Under the pieces are notes generated by a model. The model saw nothing but the letters and a program-made list of their open reading frames with translations. It was not told the origin of the DNA and ran no database searches. DNA of 64,000 nucleotides. Source: Terribacillus saccharophilus (GTDB taxonomy: Bacteria; Bacillota; Bacilli; Bacillales; Amphibacillaceae). A program made the translations under genes and the position numbers. The stretch spans positions 1 through 64,000 of the forward strand of contig NZ_NPBJ01000021.1 of the NCBI RefSeq assembly GCF_002272075.1, read 5' to 3'. Of this stretch, positions 18,145 to 26,506 are shown one piece after another. Each line of letters starts with the position of its first letter. Positions within the stretch are counted from its first letter, which is position 1.

Positions 18145-19551
18145 CTATTTTTCAATGTTTTTTTTGACTAAAAAAGGAATTGTATTTTTAATAGTTTTAT
18201 ATTGAACAGCTCCAATAAACAGAGTAAGTAAGATGTTCCAATAAAGAACTTCATTGTTTTTAGTTAAGTTTATAAAGCACACTACAAATACTAAACAGAA
18301 AACCACCAGGTGTTTTATTACATTGAATTTAAGCCCAGTCCTTCTAGAGAAATAGGTTCTGCCCCAGAAGAAAACAAAATAAGAAACTGCTGTAGCAATT
18401 GCTGTACCTATAGCTCCATAAATAGGTGTCAACAGTATATTAAGTACAATATTAGGAATAATGGATAATAAAGATATCCATATATTCATATAACTTTTTC
18501 TGGAAAATACAATTCCTAAACATGTTGTTTCACTAACTGTATACATAATTGGTTGCAAGCATAGAAAAGCTACAATAAATTTAGCATCAATATATTCACT
18601 AGATAATAGCGTTACAATAAAATCTTTGAATGTCACTATAAACATAAACAGCATTGACATTACAAATAATATCCCGTCACTTACTATCTTAAAATATTTA
18701 ATATCTTTTCCAGATTGATGCCACCTATAAGCAGTAGGAACCCAAAAACTTGTAAAGCTGTTTTGAACTATATTTAATGTAGCCACAATCCTAAGAGTAG
18801 CCGTATATATTCCAAGTTGATAGAAATCGCTGTATGTTCTCAGAAATATTCTATCTAAGGAGTTCAAAAGGCTTGTAATAGAAGCTGCTACAAGAATAGG
18901 CAACCCGAATTTCAACATATTTTTTTTCAGGCTAAAGTCTGGTTTATAATGTCTGAAATTAAGCAAATCTCTATATTTAATAATAAGGAACATATCTCCT
19001 ATTATTTGCCCCAATGTTGCTGAATATATAACAGTAAGAAAATCACGTCTAACAAAATAGACTATTACTAGGGTCCCGATTAAAGTTACAAATTTGACTA
19101 GAATATTCAAGATTGAATATTCTAATGCTTTCTCTTCCATTCTTACTGACAATAGAATAAATCTTTCAGTAACCATAAATATTATCATAATACCAAATAA
19201 TAGAACCGGTATTGTATAAATTTCCGATTTAAATAATAATAAAGACACGTTTTTGTGAAAAATAGCTATCAAGAGAAACAAAAATAATGACAATAGTAAA
19301 GGTATAATTAACGCATTTTGCAATAGAACCTTTTTGTTATCCGATTCGTTATACTCTCTTGTATAAGATTGATCCAACCCTAAGTAAATTATGGTAGCGA
19401 AAAGCATCTGAAATAAGACAAAAAGGCTAGCTTTACCGTATTCTTCTGGACTTATAAAGTATGTTGTTAGAGGTATTGTTATAAAGCTAATTCCCGCACC
19501 AATTATTGGACCAGCGGAAAAAGCAATTAATCTTTTAACAAAGTTGTTCAA
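18145..19551 (-). CDS. Oligosaccharide flippase (Wzx/MATE-like)
   Basis: 468 residues with about 12 to 14 transmembrane helices, starting FVKRLIAFSAGPIIGAGISF and including YGKASLFVLFQMLFATIIYL, typical of polysaccharide transporters of the MOP superfamily. It should flip the undecaprenyl-diphosphate-linked repeat unit to the outer face for Wzy. It is 3 nt downstream of the GT4 gene and 8 nt upstream of the GT26 gene. Confidence 0.87.
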   Translation of the reverse strand: MNNFVKRLIAFSAGPIIGAGISFITIPLTTYFISPEEYGKASLFVLFQMLFATIIYLGLDQSYTREYNESDNKKVLLQNALIIPLLLSLFLFLLIAIFHKNVSLLLFKSEIYTIPVLLFGIMIIFMVTERFILLSVRMEEKALEYSILNILVKFVTLIGTLVIVYFVRRDFLTVIYSATLGQIIGDMFLIIKYRDLLNFRHYKPDFSLKKNMLKFGLPILVAASITSLLNSLDRIFLRTYSDFYQLGIYTATLRIVATLNIVQNSFTSFWVPTAYRWHQSGKDIKYFKIVSDGILFVMSMLFMFIVTFKDFIVTLLSSEYIDAKFIVAFLCLQPIMYTVSETTCLGIVFSRKSYMNIWISLLSIIPNIVLNILLTPIYGAIGTAIATAVSYFVFFWGRTYFSRRTGLKFNVIKHLVVFCLVFVVCFINLTKNNEVLYWNILLTLFIGAVQYKTIKNTIPFLVKKNIEK

Positions 19552-19554
19552 TTA

Positions 19555-20697
19555 TTAATCATTTCTTCCATTTATTTTTTTAAATTGGGTATCCCATTGT
19601 TGAGTTATTTCTTTGGTATCGAAATCTTTCACTCTTTTTAAACTTAATTCTTGGTACTTAGTTCTCTGCTCAAGGGAGGAGGTTAAACCATTTATTACTT
19701 CACAAAACTTTCTCGTATTCCCCTTTTCAATTAGAACTCCATACTTGCCATCAGCTAATATTTCTGAAGGTCCCTGATTTTTAAATGCGACGATTGGTAG
19801 ACCTACACTCATTGCTTCTGTAAGGACTAAACCAAAACCTTCCCATCTTGAGGTAGAGATAAATAGTGAGCTTAATAGATATAACTCAATGATATTATCT
19901 GGATCCATTCGTCCGTGAATAACTACTTTGTTTATTAAGTTGTATTTAACTATTTGTTCTTCCAACCATTCACGATCTGGACCATCACCTGCAATATGTA
20001 ATTTCCAACCTTCACTTAAATTCCTAGCCACTTCAACTAAATAATCCAAGCCTTTTTGTTCCAAGCTAAGCCTTGATATAAAGACTATATTTTTATGATG
20101 GAGATTACTTATTTCATTTGTCTTAATAGTTAATGGATTATATATATGAGTAGTATTATCATTGTATTTCTTAAACAGCATTTCATCTTTCTTTGTCAAA
20201 CAAACAACCAAGTCAGCCATTTTTAATCCTCTTTTATAGTCATCTGATACACTTTTGTAATATTTATCCATATATATATTAAATTCATTGTGTTGCCAAA
20301 CAATAATTTTTGTGTTCTTAATACCTTTTTTAATATATGGTAATAATGAGGTCAATGTACCTTGACACAATATGACAAAGTCATACTGATTTTGGTTGAT
20401 TATATTTATAAGGTCCAAACATTGCTCTTTGTATAAATTAATGGATTTTATTGGTGTACCAGACAGATTATACTTCCAAAATTCATATTTATAACGTACT
20501 TTTCTATGTGTCTTTCTTTTTCTTAAATGTTTTATCCTTATACTGTCTTTTGTTTCATAAAAAATGTTCCCATCAGAAGTAAAGTCAATTAAATGAACTT
20601 TATGGCCTAAAGAATCTAAACCATTTGCTAGCAATGTTGCAACTCTTTCTACGCCACCTAATCCAAATCCTTCATTTACGATACTTATTTTAGCCAT
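19555..20697 (-). CDS. Family 4 glycosyltransferase
   Basis: 380 residues, GT-B fold. The start NEGFGLGGVERVATLLANGL is the acceptor-side glycine loop; the C-terminal domain shows FISRLSLEQKGLDYLVEV, LHIAGDGPDREWLE and STSRWEGFGLVLTEAMSVGL with the EX7E motif. Acts at the inner membrane face, probably adding the third sugar. It lies 17 nt after the initiating sugar transferase and 3 nt before the flippase. Confidence 0.87.
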   Translation of the reverse strand: MAKISIVNEGFGLGGVERVATLLANGLDSLGHKVHLIDFTSDGNIFYETKDSIRIKHLRKRKTHRKVRYKYEFWKYNLSGTPIKSINLYKEQCLDLINIINQNQYDFVILCQGTLTSLLPYIKKGIKNTKIIVWQHNEFNIYMDKYYKSVSDDYKRGLKMADLVVCLTKKDEMLFKKYNDNTTHIYNPLTIKTNEISNLHHKNIVFISRLSLEQKGLDYLVEVARNLSEGWKLHIAGDGPDREWLEEQIVKYNLINKVVIHGRMDPDNIIELYLLSSLFISTSRWEGFGLVLTEAMSVGLPIVAFKNQGPSEILADGKYGVLIEKGNTRKFCEVINGLTSSLEQRTKYQELSLKRVKDFDTKEITQQWDTQFKKINGRND

Positions 20698-20714
20698 ATA
20701 AAAAAACTCCTCTG

Positions 20715-21383
20715 TTAATAAGCATCTTTAGAACCAAATAGCACGATAAATGTTTTCATAATTAGTTTTATATCGATCAAGAGATTTCTTGTACAAATAT
20801 ACTTTATATCTAATTCTACTTGTTCTTGAAATGTAAGATTACTCCGACCTTGAACCTGCCAATAACAAGTTAAACCTGGTAATACATTAAGACGCTTTCG
20901 TTCATGTAGTGAATAAGCCTCTACCTCTTTTGGAAGGGCAGGACGCGGACCAACTAGAGACATATCTCCTAATAACACGTTAAACAACTGAGGTAATTCA
21001 TCCAAGCTAGTTTTACGAAGGAAGCCGCCTATTTTAGTTATCCTTGGATCTTTTTTCATCTTAAATAAAGGTCCACTGGCTTCATTATGGATCAATAAAT
21101 CTTCTAAAAGGTCTTCTGCATTAGAGACCATTGAGCGGAATTTATACATATAGAACGTTTTGCCTTCTACCCCAACTCTAACTTGTTTGAACATTATTGG
21201 CCCTTTTTTATCTTCAATTTTTATTAGAACTGCGATCACTATAAATAAAGGAATTAATAAAATAACACCAATTAAAGCAAGGTTGATATCCATAATTCGT
21301 TTAGACATTAAATATACTTTACTTTGATTAGATAATACTGTACTTTTATCGACTTCATATACATGCTGTTTTGACTCTGCCAT
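20715..21383 (-). CDS. Undecaprenyl-phosphate sugar phosphotransferase (short initiating form)
   Basis: 222 residues. One membrane-inserted hairpin (about 35-55) is followed by the catalytic domain with KQVRVGVEGKTFYMYKFRSM, LRKTSLDELPQLFNVL and GDMSLVGPRPALP. The Asp-Glu pair in SLDELPQ is the catalytic site of the bacterial sugar transferase family (WcaJ/EpsL type, without the four extra helices of WbaP). It starts synthesis by putting a sugar phosphate (often glucose, galactose or a diamino sugar) on undecaprenyl phosphate. The position after the kinase and phosphatase genes is standard for capsule loci. Confidence 0.9.
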   Translation of the reverse strand: MAESKQHVYEVDKSTVLSNQSKVYLMSKRIMDINLALIGVILLIPLFIVIAVLIKIEDKKGPIMFKQVRVGVEGKTFYMYKFRSMVSNAEDLLEDLLIHNEASGPLFKMKKDPRITKIGGFLRKTSLDELPQLFNVLLGDMSLVGPRPALPKEVEAYSLHERKRLNVLPGLTCYWQVQGRSNLTFQEQVELDIKYICTRNLLIDIKLIMKTFIVLFGSKDAY

Positions 21384-21400
21384 TTAAAACCCCTCCCCTA

Positions 21401-22168
21401 TCAAAATATTCGTAGGAATTTTTTACGTATTATCATCTCTGGAGGATCCCCTATTATTGTTTCGCCCTTAATTACCTTGTTTGCGTTTTCCATAAAAGTA
21501 TAAACAGTATCTGAACCAAAGAGTTTCTCGACTTCAAACAATGCTTCTTCCATAACAAATCCTCGACTTAGTACATTATGTGCGTCTGAAGCAATAAAAT
21601 GAGAAAGGTTAGATTGTACTATTTCTAGGCTGAATTTTTTTATCTTTTTTCCAAACTTACCAACTAAACTAGCAGCTGTAACTTGAGATAACACGCCACT
21701 CTTAATAAAATCATATAACTTTTCGGGGTTAGATATTAATTCAGTATTTCTTTCCGGATGAACAATAATTGGTGTGAATCCTTCCAATTGAAGATCATAA
21801 AGGATTTTTTTGGTATATTTAGGCACTGATGAGGTCGGTAATTCGATCAAAATATAAGGGGAACTTGAATTCACTGGTAAAATCTCTTGAGTACCTAAGT
21901 CCTCAATTAAGTCACCATAAATTCTTGTTTCTTGACCAGGTAGAATTTCTAAAGGTATCTGCTTTTCATGTAAAACTCGATTTAACTTGTCTACTTGCAA
22001 TAGTATATCTTCGCGAAAATTATTAAACTGATTGTTCTTATGATGTGGAGTAGCAACAATTGTATGGATACCCTGAGCTACCGCTGCTCTTGCCATTTCT
22101 ATACTATCATCTAAAGTACGTGCTCCATCATCCATCCCCGGAAGTATATGACAATGAATATCTATCAT
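21401..22168 (-). CDS. PHP-type tyrosine-protein phosphatase (CpsB/YwqE family)
   Basis: 255 residues from the preferred ATG (AAAGGTGAG 7 nt upstream; a GTG four codons earlier lies inside that site). Metal-binding motifs of the PHP fold are clear: DIHCHILPGMDDG, VATPHHKN, LPGQETR, PIIVHPERN and IASDAHN. Family members dephosphorylate the tyrosine cluster of the adjacent BY-kinase and so set polymer length and amount. It is the third gene of the capsule operon, separated from the kinase by a structured 95-nt spacer. Confidence 0.9.
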   Translation of the reverse strand: MIDIHCHILPGMDDGARTLDDSIEMARAAVAQGIHTIVATPHHKNNQFNNFREDILLQVDKLNRVLHEKQIPLEILPGQETRIYGDLIEDLGTQEILPVNSSSPYILIELPTSSVPKYTKKILYDLQLEGFTPIIVHPERNTELISNPEKLYDFIKSGVLSQVTAASLVGKFGKKIKKFSLEIVQSNLSHFIASDAHNVLSRGFVMEEALFEVEKLFGSDTVYTFMENANKVIKGETIIGDPPEMIIRKKFLRIF

Positions 22169-22180
22169 AATTAATCTCAC

Positions 22181-22275
22181 CTTTCAATTTCCCATGTATC
22201 AGGAAAAGGCAATGACCTTTTTCCTATATAATCCCCGAAAATAAATCCTCGATTGACGAGGATTTATTCCAGATG
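22181..22275 (-). other. Structured spacer between kinase and phosphatase genes (attenuator or antitermination candidate)
   Basis: On the minus strand a perfect 12-bp hairpin (22268-22257 with 22251-22240) follows the kinase stop and runs into TTTATTTTC, like a weak terminator. A second hairpin (22225-22201, AGGAAAA...TTTTCCT) follows. In B. subtilis the EAR antitermination RNA of the eps operon lies at the same relative place, after the kinase gene. I see structure, not a confirmed EAR match. Confidence 0.4.
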
Positions 22276-22968
22276 TTAACTACCATAATAGTAATACGTG
22301 TTAGATTTTTTTTGAGGCACATCATTTAAAACAACCCCAAGAAGTTTTGCTTTAGCTAACTCCATCAATTCCCTAGCCTTTTGAATAGCTTCAAATTCTG
22401 TTTGATTACTTCTTGCTACTATGAGGGATCCATCACAAACGTTAGCAAGGATTTGAGCATCTGTCACAGCTAACACTGGTGGCGTATCAAATATAATAAC
22501 ATCGTAATTTTTTTGAGCTAGCTGAAACATTTGTTCCATAGCTTTGGATCCTAAAAGTTCAGACGGATTGGGTGGAATTGGTCCACAAGTAAGTATATTT
22601 AAATTAGGGATGTCAGTTTCTTTAACTGTTTCTTCCAATGACTTTTCACCGACAAGCACTGTGCTAAGCCCAATACGGTTATCTAATTTAAAAGTATAAT
22701 GTACAGTTGGCTTTCTTAAATCGCCATCAATTAGTAAGACTTTTTTTCCTTGCTGAGCGAAAACAACACTTAAATTAGCCGTAGTTGACGACTTACCTTC
22801 AGATGGTCCAGAGGAAGTCACTAATATAGAATGAATATCCTGATCCACGGAAGCAAACTCAATATTTGTCCTAATCGTACGGTATTGTTCTGATATCGGT
22901 GATTTAGGATTGAATTTTGTTATGAGAGAACGGACATTTGTTTTAAACTGTTTTTTTCTTTTGACCAC
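22276..22968 (-). CDS. Bacterial tyrosine kinase (CpsD/CapB/YwqD family)
   Basis: 230 residues from the GTG at 22968 (AGGGGAG 6 nt upstream); an ATG at 23010 lacks this signal. Walker A is GPSEGKSSTTANL, A' is LLIDGDLRKP, and Walker B is VIIFDTPP. The C-terminus carries the autophosphorylated tyrosine cluster NTYYYYGS. The kinase works with the membrane protein encoded just upstream and is reversed by the PHP phosphatase. It overlaps the end of the chain-length gene by 26 nt. The split kinase plus activator form is usual for Firmicutes. Confidence 0.92.
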   Translation of the reverse strand: MVKRKKQFKTNVRSLITKFNPKSPISEQYRTIRTNIEFASVDQDIHSILVTSSGPSEGKSSTTANLSVVFAQQGKKVLLIDGDLRKPTVHYTFKLDNRIGLSTVLVGEKSLEETVKETDIPNLNILTCGPIPPNPSELLGSKAMEQMFQLAQKNYDVIIFDTPPVLAVTDAQILANVCDGSLIVARSNQTEFEAIQKARELMELAKAKLLGVVLNDVPQKKSNTYYYYGS

Positions 22969-23710
22969 GATAATCTCCCCTAACTTGTCGCCGGTTTTTA
23001 TTTGGTGCATGCTGCTTATTAGTTTTCATATCTTCTTCAGTCATATGACTGATAATTCCTATGACAGGTATACCTAAGCGCTTATCTATATCTGATTCCG
23101 TTTTAACAGTATTGTCCATATACTCTAAAAGGAATGCCAAACCTATTCCTATTACTGCACCAACTACAAGAGCAATCGCAGTGTTTAACAGTATGTTAGG
23201 ACTTGCTGGAGATGGATTCTCTGATGCTTCAGCAAGAGATAAAGGCTTAACATTTTCTAAATTCATTAATTCTGGAATCTCATTCTGAAAAACAGTTACT
23301 GTAGTATTTGCAAGCTCCGCTGCTTTTGCCTGACTTGTATCAGTTGCAGTCACAGTTATGATTTGCGTATCAGCTTCTGATGTAACCTCTATCTTCTCAG
23401 CTAATGCACTAGAAGAAAGTGATAGATTCATTTCTTTTGAAACTTCATCTAAGATAACTGGACTTATCATTACAATTTTATATGTATTAATTAAACTGAT
23501 ATTAGACTGAATAGCGTTATTCAGTGTAGAAACATCTACATTTTCTTCTTGGTTAACGACAACAGAAGCACTAGCTTCATAAGTTGGGGTAATCAAAAAA
23601 TAACTAACTAAAAATGCAATGGCAGCAAAACTTATAATTAATGAAATAATCATTAAAATTCGTTTCCTTAGTATAGCAAAAATTTCCTTTAAAGAGATTG
23701 TCTCTTCCAT
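22943..23710 (-). CDS. Wzz-type chain-length regulator / kinase activator (CapA/YwqC family)
   Basis: 255 residues. Wzz domain with an N-terminal helix (about 20-40, MIISLIISFAAIAFLVSYFL), an extracytoplasmic loop (TYEASASVVVNQEE) and a second helix (about 172-195, NTAIALVVGAVIGIGLAFLL) preceded by ENPSPASPN, the usual proline-rich motif. The cytoplasmic tail activates the neighbouring BY-kinase. First gene of the capsule operon; it follows a good promoter and has CGGAGGGAC just before the ATG. Confidence 0.9.
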   Translation of the reverse strand: MEETISLKEIFAILRKRILMIISLIISFAAIAFLVSYFLITPTYEASASVVVNQEENVDVSTLNNAIQSNISLINTYKIVMISPVILDEVSKEMNLSLSSSALAEKIEVTSEADTQIITVTATDTSQAKAAELANTTVTVFQNEIPELMNLENVKPLSLAEASENPSPASPNILLNTAIALVVGAVIGIGLAFLLEYMDNTVKTESDIDKRLGIPVIGIISHMTEEDMKTNKQHAPNKNRRQVRGDYRGQKKKTV

Positions 23711-23797
23711 TCATGTCCCTCCGATGAGTAATGCCTAAAATAATAAGTTCCAAGACAAAGAAAAAATAATAACTTTTAGATAAATAAGTACTTTTTT

Positions 23798-23825
23798 ATT
23801 ATATCGGGTTTCCCAAGCCTTGCAA
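23798..23825 (-). promoter_or_regulatory. Promoter of the capsule operon
   Basis: Minus-strand TTGCAA (23825-23820), a 16-bp spacer and a perfect TATAAT (23803-23798), about 88 nt before the first start codon. A cre-like sequence (ATGTAAGCGCTGCGA, 23846-23860, one mismatch to the CcpA consensus) lies just upstream of the -35; its role is a guess. Confidence 0.65.
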
Positions 23826-23867
23826 TGACTGATTTTGTCGAAAAAATGTAAGCGCTGCGAAATACTA

Positions 23868-24020
23868 TTGATTTTTCAAGTGATACCCGTATAATATATA
23901 GTTCCTTTTTTATGGTGAAACTTCAAAAACATAGTAGAGTATACCACATATTTCCCAGTCCGGGGTTATAATTACCTAAAATAAATAAAAAAACGAGTCT
24001 AGGGTATTAGACTCGTTTTT
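23868..24020 (+). ncRNA. Possible short transcript between capsule and galU genes
   Basis: The plus strand has TTGATT (23868-23873), a 16-bp spacer and TATAAT (23890-23895), pointing away from the capsule operon, and a strong terminator about 120 nt later. No ribosome-bound reading frame is seen; the only ATG frame has 19 codons and no Shine-Dalgarno. An AT-rich region can show such hexamers by chance. Confidence 0.25.
23987..24020. terminator. Terminator of galU
   Basis: Stem CGAGTCT (23994-24000) with AGACTCG (24009-24015), flanked by A and T runs on both sides, 11 nt after the galU stop. It can work in both directions. Confidence 0.85.
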
Positions 24021-24030
24021 CTGCTTCAAA

Positions 24031-24915
24031 TTAGTTATTTTCTGTTACTACAGACTTGTTTAGGTAATCCTGCAGTTGGTCCTTAAGGTCTGGACGATCA
24101 AGCGCAAACTCGATTGTTGCCTTGATGAATCCAAATTTATCCCCAACATCATAACGATCACCTGTGAACTCACAAGCATAAACTGCTTGTTTCTTGTTCA
24201 ATTCTTTAATCGCATCTGTCAATTGAATCTCGCCACCTGCACCTGGAGGGAGAGTTTCCAGGATATCAAAGATTTCTGGAGTCAATACATAACGACCCAT
24301 GATTGCATAGTTAGAAGGCGCATCCTCTAACTTAGGTTTTTCAACCAAATCACTTACTTGCAAAAGATTCGGTTCACTTGTTGATCCTTGTGGAGCAACA
24401 ACTCCATACTTAGATACTTCAGAGTCTGGTACTTGCTGTACACCTACTACAGAACCGCGATACTTTTCGAAAGCATCAGTCAATTGTTTCAACGCTGGTG
24501 TTCCATCTGTTTTCACGATGTCATCACCAAGCAAAACAGCGAATGGCTCATTACCGATAAATTTCTTAGCAGTAGCGATCGCATGGCCAAGACCTTTTGC
24601 TTCTTTTTGACGGATATAGTGAATATCAGCTAGGTTAGAAATGTCTTGGATTTCCTCCAGCATCTTCATTTTGTCTTTCTTAATTAACTGATCTTCAAGC
24701 TCGTAGGATTTATCGAAGTGGTCTTCGATTGCGCGTTTACCGCGGCCGCTTACAATGATAATATCTTCGATACCAGATTTAACAGCTTCCTCGACAATGT
24801 ACTGAATTGTTGGTTTGTCTACGATTGGCAGCATTTCCTTCGGTTGTGCTTTAGTTGCTGGAAGGAAACGAGTTCCTAAACCTGCAGCTGGGATAATTGC
24901 CTTTTTGATTCTCAT
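24031..24915 (-). CDS. galU: UTP-glucose-1-phosphate uridylyltransferase
   Basis: Makes UDP-glucose from UTP and glucose 1-phosphate in the cytoplasm; feeds teichoic acid glucosylation, capsule and glycolipids. 294 residues, the normal length. Motifs: [20 protein letters not shown] (nucleotide binding), [20 protein letters not shown] (metal-binding Asp), [12 protein letters not shown] and [13 protein letters not shown]. It is monocistronic with its own terminator; a possible -10 TATAAT lies at 24978-24973 with a weak -35. Known as gtaB in B. subtilis. Confidence 0.95.
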   Translation of the reverse strand: MRIKKAIIPAAGLGTRFLPATKAQPKEMLPIVDKPTIQYIVEEAVKSGIEDIIIVSGRGKRAIEDHFDKSYELEDQLIKKDKMKMLEEIQDISNLADIHYIRQKEAKGLGHAIATAKKFIGNEPFAVLLGDDIVKTDGTPALKQLTDAFEKYRGSVVGVQQVPDSEVSKYGVVAPQGSTSEPNLLQVSDLVEKPKLEDAPSNYAIMGRYVLTPEIFDILETLPPGAGGEIQLTDAIKELNKKQAVYACEFTGDRYDVGDKFGFIKATIEFALDRPDLKDQLQDYLNKSVVTENN

Positions 24916-25137
24916 GTGTTCTGCACCTCTTTATGTAGTATATGTAGAATGCGTTTAGAGTGTTTCGTACGAATTATACTTCCCTATACAATAAAGATAA
25001 AACTTTATCGATGAAGATGTATTACAACTCATACAAAAGTCCTTATCCGCTTACTGAAACTGTAAAAATAGTAACATATTTATTATATTCACTCAATAAC
25101 AACCCTTCTACATTTCCCTACAATATACGAGTTTAAT

Positions 25138-25198
25138 ATTACATTTACATTACAATGACGTAAATTCTGGTAATCTAGGTGCCAAATTATGCTATAGT
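25138..25198 (+). promoter_or_regulatory. WalR-type box and extended -10 promoter of the LysM hydrolase gene
   Basis: ATTACA-N5-ATTACA at 25138-25154 is the exact reverse complement of the WalR consensus TGTWAH-N5-TGTWAH. An extended -10, TGCTATAGT, lies at 25190-25198 with no -35, as expected for an activated promoter. WalR control of LysM/NlpC-P60 hydrolases (lytE, yocH, cwlO) is established in B. subtilis. Confidence 0.7.
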
Positions 25199-25245
25199 AT
25201 GATTAATTTCTATGGATTATGAAAATAAAGGAGAACGTTACTAGA

Positions 25246-26292
25246 ATGAAAAAGACGATTGTTACCCTTGCTGCTACTGCGGTAATTGCTAGTTCATATG
25301 CCACAACTGTTGACGCTGCATCATACAAAGTTCAGAAGGGCGACTCGCTCTGGAAGATTGCTAGCAAATATGACACTTCTGTTTCCGAATTAAGAAAAAT
25401 CAACAACTTGAAGAGTGACTTGATTTTCCCTAACCAAGTATTACAAACATCTGGTTCATCCAGCTCTACGAATAAGCCTAATACATCTTCATCATCTTCT
25501 AGCAGTGCATCTACATATACTGTTAAATCCGGTGATACGTTGAGTGGTATTGCAGCTAAACATAAAATTTCTCTAAGCAACTTGAAAAAATGGAATAATA
25601 TCTCCGGATACTTGATCTACCCTGGTGATAAGCTGAAGGTTTCTGCAGGAGGCTCTTCTTCGTCTTCATCGAATAACAGCTCTTCCTCCAATTCTGGAAG
25701 CTCATCCAGCAGCTCATCTTCCTCTTACAAAGTGAAGTCTGGTGACTCACTATGGAAGATTGCAAACAACAACGGCGTTTCTGTTGCGAACCTGAAAAGC
25801 TGGAACAACCTATCTTCTGATGTGATCCGCGTTGGTCAAACATTGAAGATCAATGGTAAAGCAAGCAGCGGTTCATCTTCTTCTTCGAAGCCTGCGAATA
25901 ACACACAAGTGGATTCTGCACAGACTTCTAAGAGTGTGGACAAGCTGATCAGCGTTGCTAAATCTCAGCTTGGCAAACCATATGTATGGGGCGGTTCTTC
26001 AACTGCTGGCTTCGACTGCAGCGGATTCATCTATTATGCATTTAAGAATGCTGGATATGATATCTCCCGTACATCTGCGGAAGGTTACTTCAACCGTTCT
26101 TACTATGTAAGCTCACCGCAGCCTGGTGACTTGATCTTCTTCAAAGGTACGTATAAAGCTGGTATCTCTCATATGGGTATCTACCTTGGCGGCGGTCAGT
26201 TCATCCACGCGGATAACGATGGTGTACGTATCACAAGCACAAGCAACTCTTACTACGCGAAGCACTTCGATAGCTACAAACGTTTCTATTGA
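25246..26292 (+). CDS. Secreted LysM/NlpC-P60 peptidoglycan endopeptidase (LytE/CwlS-like)
   Basis: 348 residues from ATG 25246 (AAAGGAG 12 nt upstream); an ATG at 25219 has no ribosome site and would bury the signal peptide. Signal peptide MKKTIVTLAATAVIASSYAT...VDA; three LysM domains (about 25-68, 88-132, 158-204; each YxVxxGDxLxxIA) separated by Ser-rich linkers; a C-terminal NlpC/P60 domain (about 230-348) with catalytic Cys in FDCSGF, His in ISHMGIY and a third polar residue, His, in FIHADND. It cleaves the D-Glu-meso-DAP bond in family members. A cell-separation or growth hydrolase, exported and bound to the wall. Confidence 0.93.
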   Translation: MKKTIVTLAATAVIASSYATTVDAASYKVQKGDSLWKIASKYDTSVSELRKINNLKSDLIFPNQVLQTSGSSSSTNKPNTSSSSSSSASTYTVKSGDTLSGIAAKHKISLSNLKKWNNISGYLIYPGDKLKVSAGGSSSSSSNNSSSSNSGSSSSSSSSSYKVKSGDSLWKIANNNGVSVANLKSWNNLSSDVIRVGQTLKINGKASSGSSSSSKPANNTQVDSAQTSKSVDKLISVAKSQLGKPYVWGGSSTAGFDCSGFIYYAFKNAGYDISRTSAEGYFNRSYYVSSPQPGDLIFFKGTYKAGISHMGIYLGGGQFIHADNDGVRITSTSNSYYAKHFDSYKRFY

Positions 26293-26447
26293 TCATAAAA
26301 GCTTGGGACAGATCCTTCTGTCTCAGGCTTTTTTCTTTTGTTTTCAGGCGTGATAAGCTGGCGAAGATCTGTCAGCTGGCGAGCTATTTCTGCTACCAGG
26401 AACAGCATTACGAGGACACCAATGAGATAGAAAACAATCTGGAACAT
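26286..26447 (-). CDS. Small single-pass membrane protein, unrecognised
   Basis: 53 codons, too short for routine calling, with an excellent ribosome site (AGGAGGG, 6 nt before the ATG). Residues 2-20 form one hydrophobic helix (FQIVFYLIGVLVMLFLVAE), followed by an amphipathic segment (IARQLTDLRQLI) and a basic tail (ENKRKKPETE). The last codons overlap the stop of the convergent LysM gene by 7 nt, and the terminator of that gene lies inside this frame. No family recognised. Coding bias and ribosome site support a real gene; expression is untested. Confidence 0.6.
   Translation of the reverse strand: MFQIVFYLIGVLVMLFLVAEIARQLTDLRQLITPENKRKKPETEGSVPSFYDQ
26300..26335 (+). terminator. Terminator of the LysM hydrolase gene
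   Basis: A 12-bp stem with two mismatches (26300-26311 with 26318-26329) followed by TTTTTTC, 8 nt after the stop codon. Confidence 0.75.
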
Positions 26448-26506
26448 GTCGTTCCCTCCTATGTTTGTTACTTATTAGACGGATGGGAGGGCAGATTGGT
26501 TTCAGA

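Noticed and set aside
25338-25870. Ser-rich repeats as possible tandem DNA repeat or CRISPR-like array
   Set aside because: They are coding linkers between LysM domains with irregular TCN/AGC codons and no constant repeat-spacer length.
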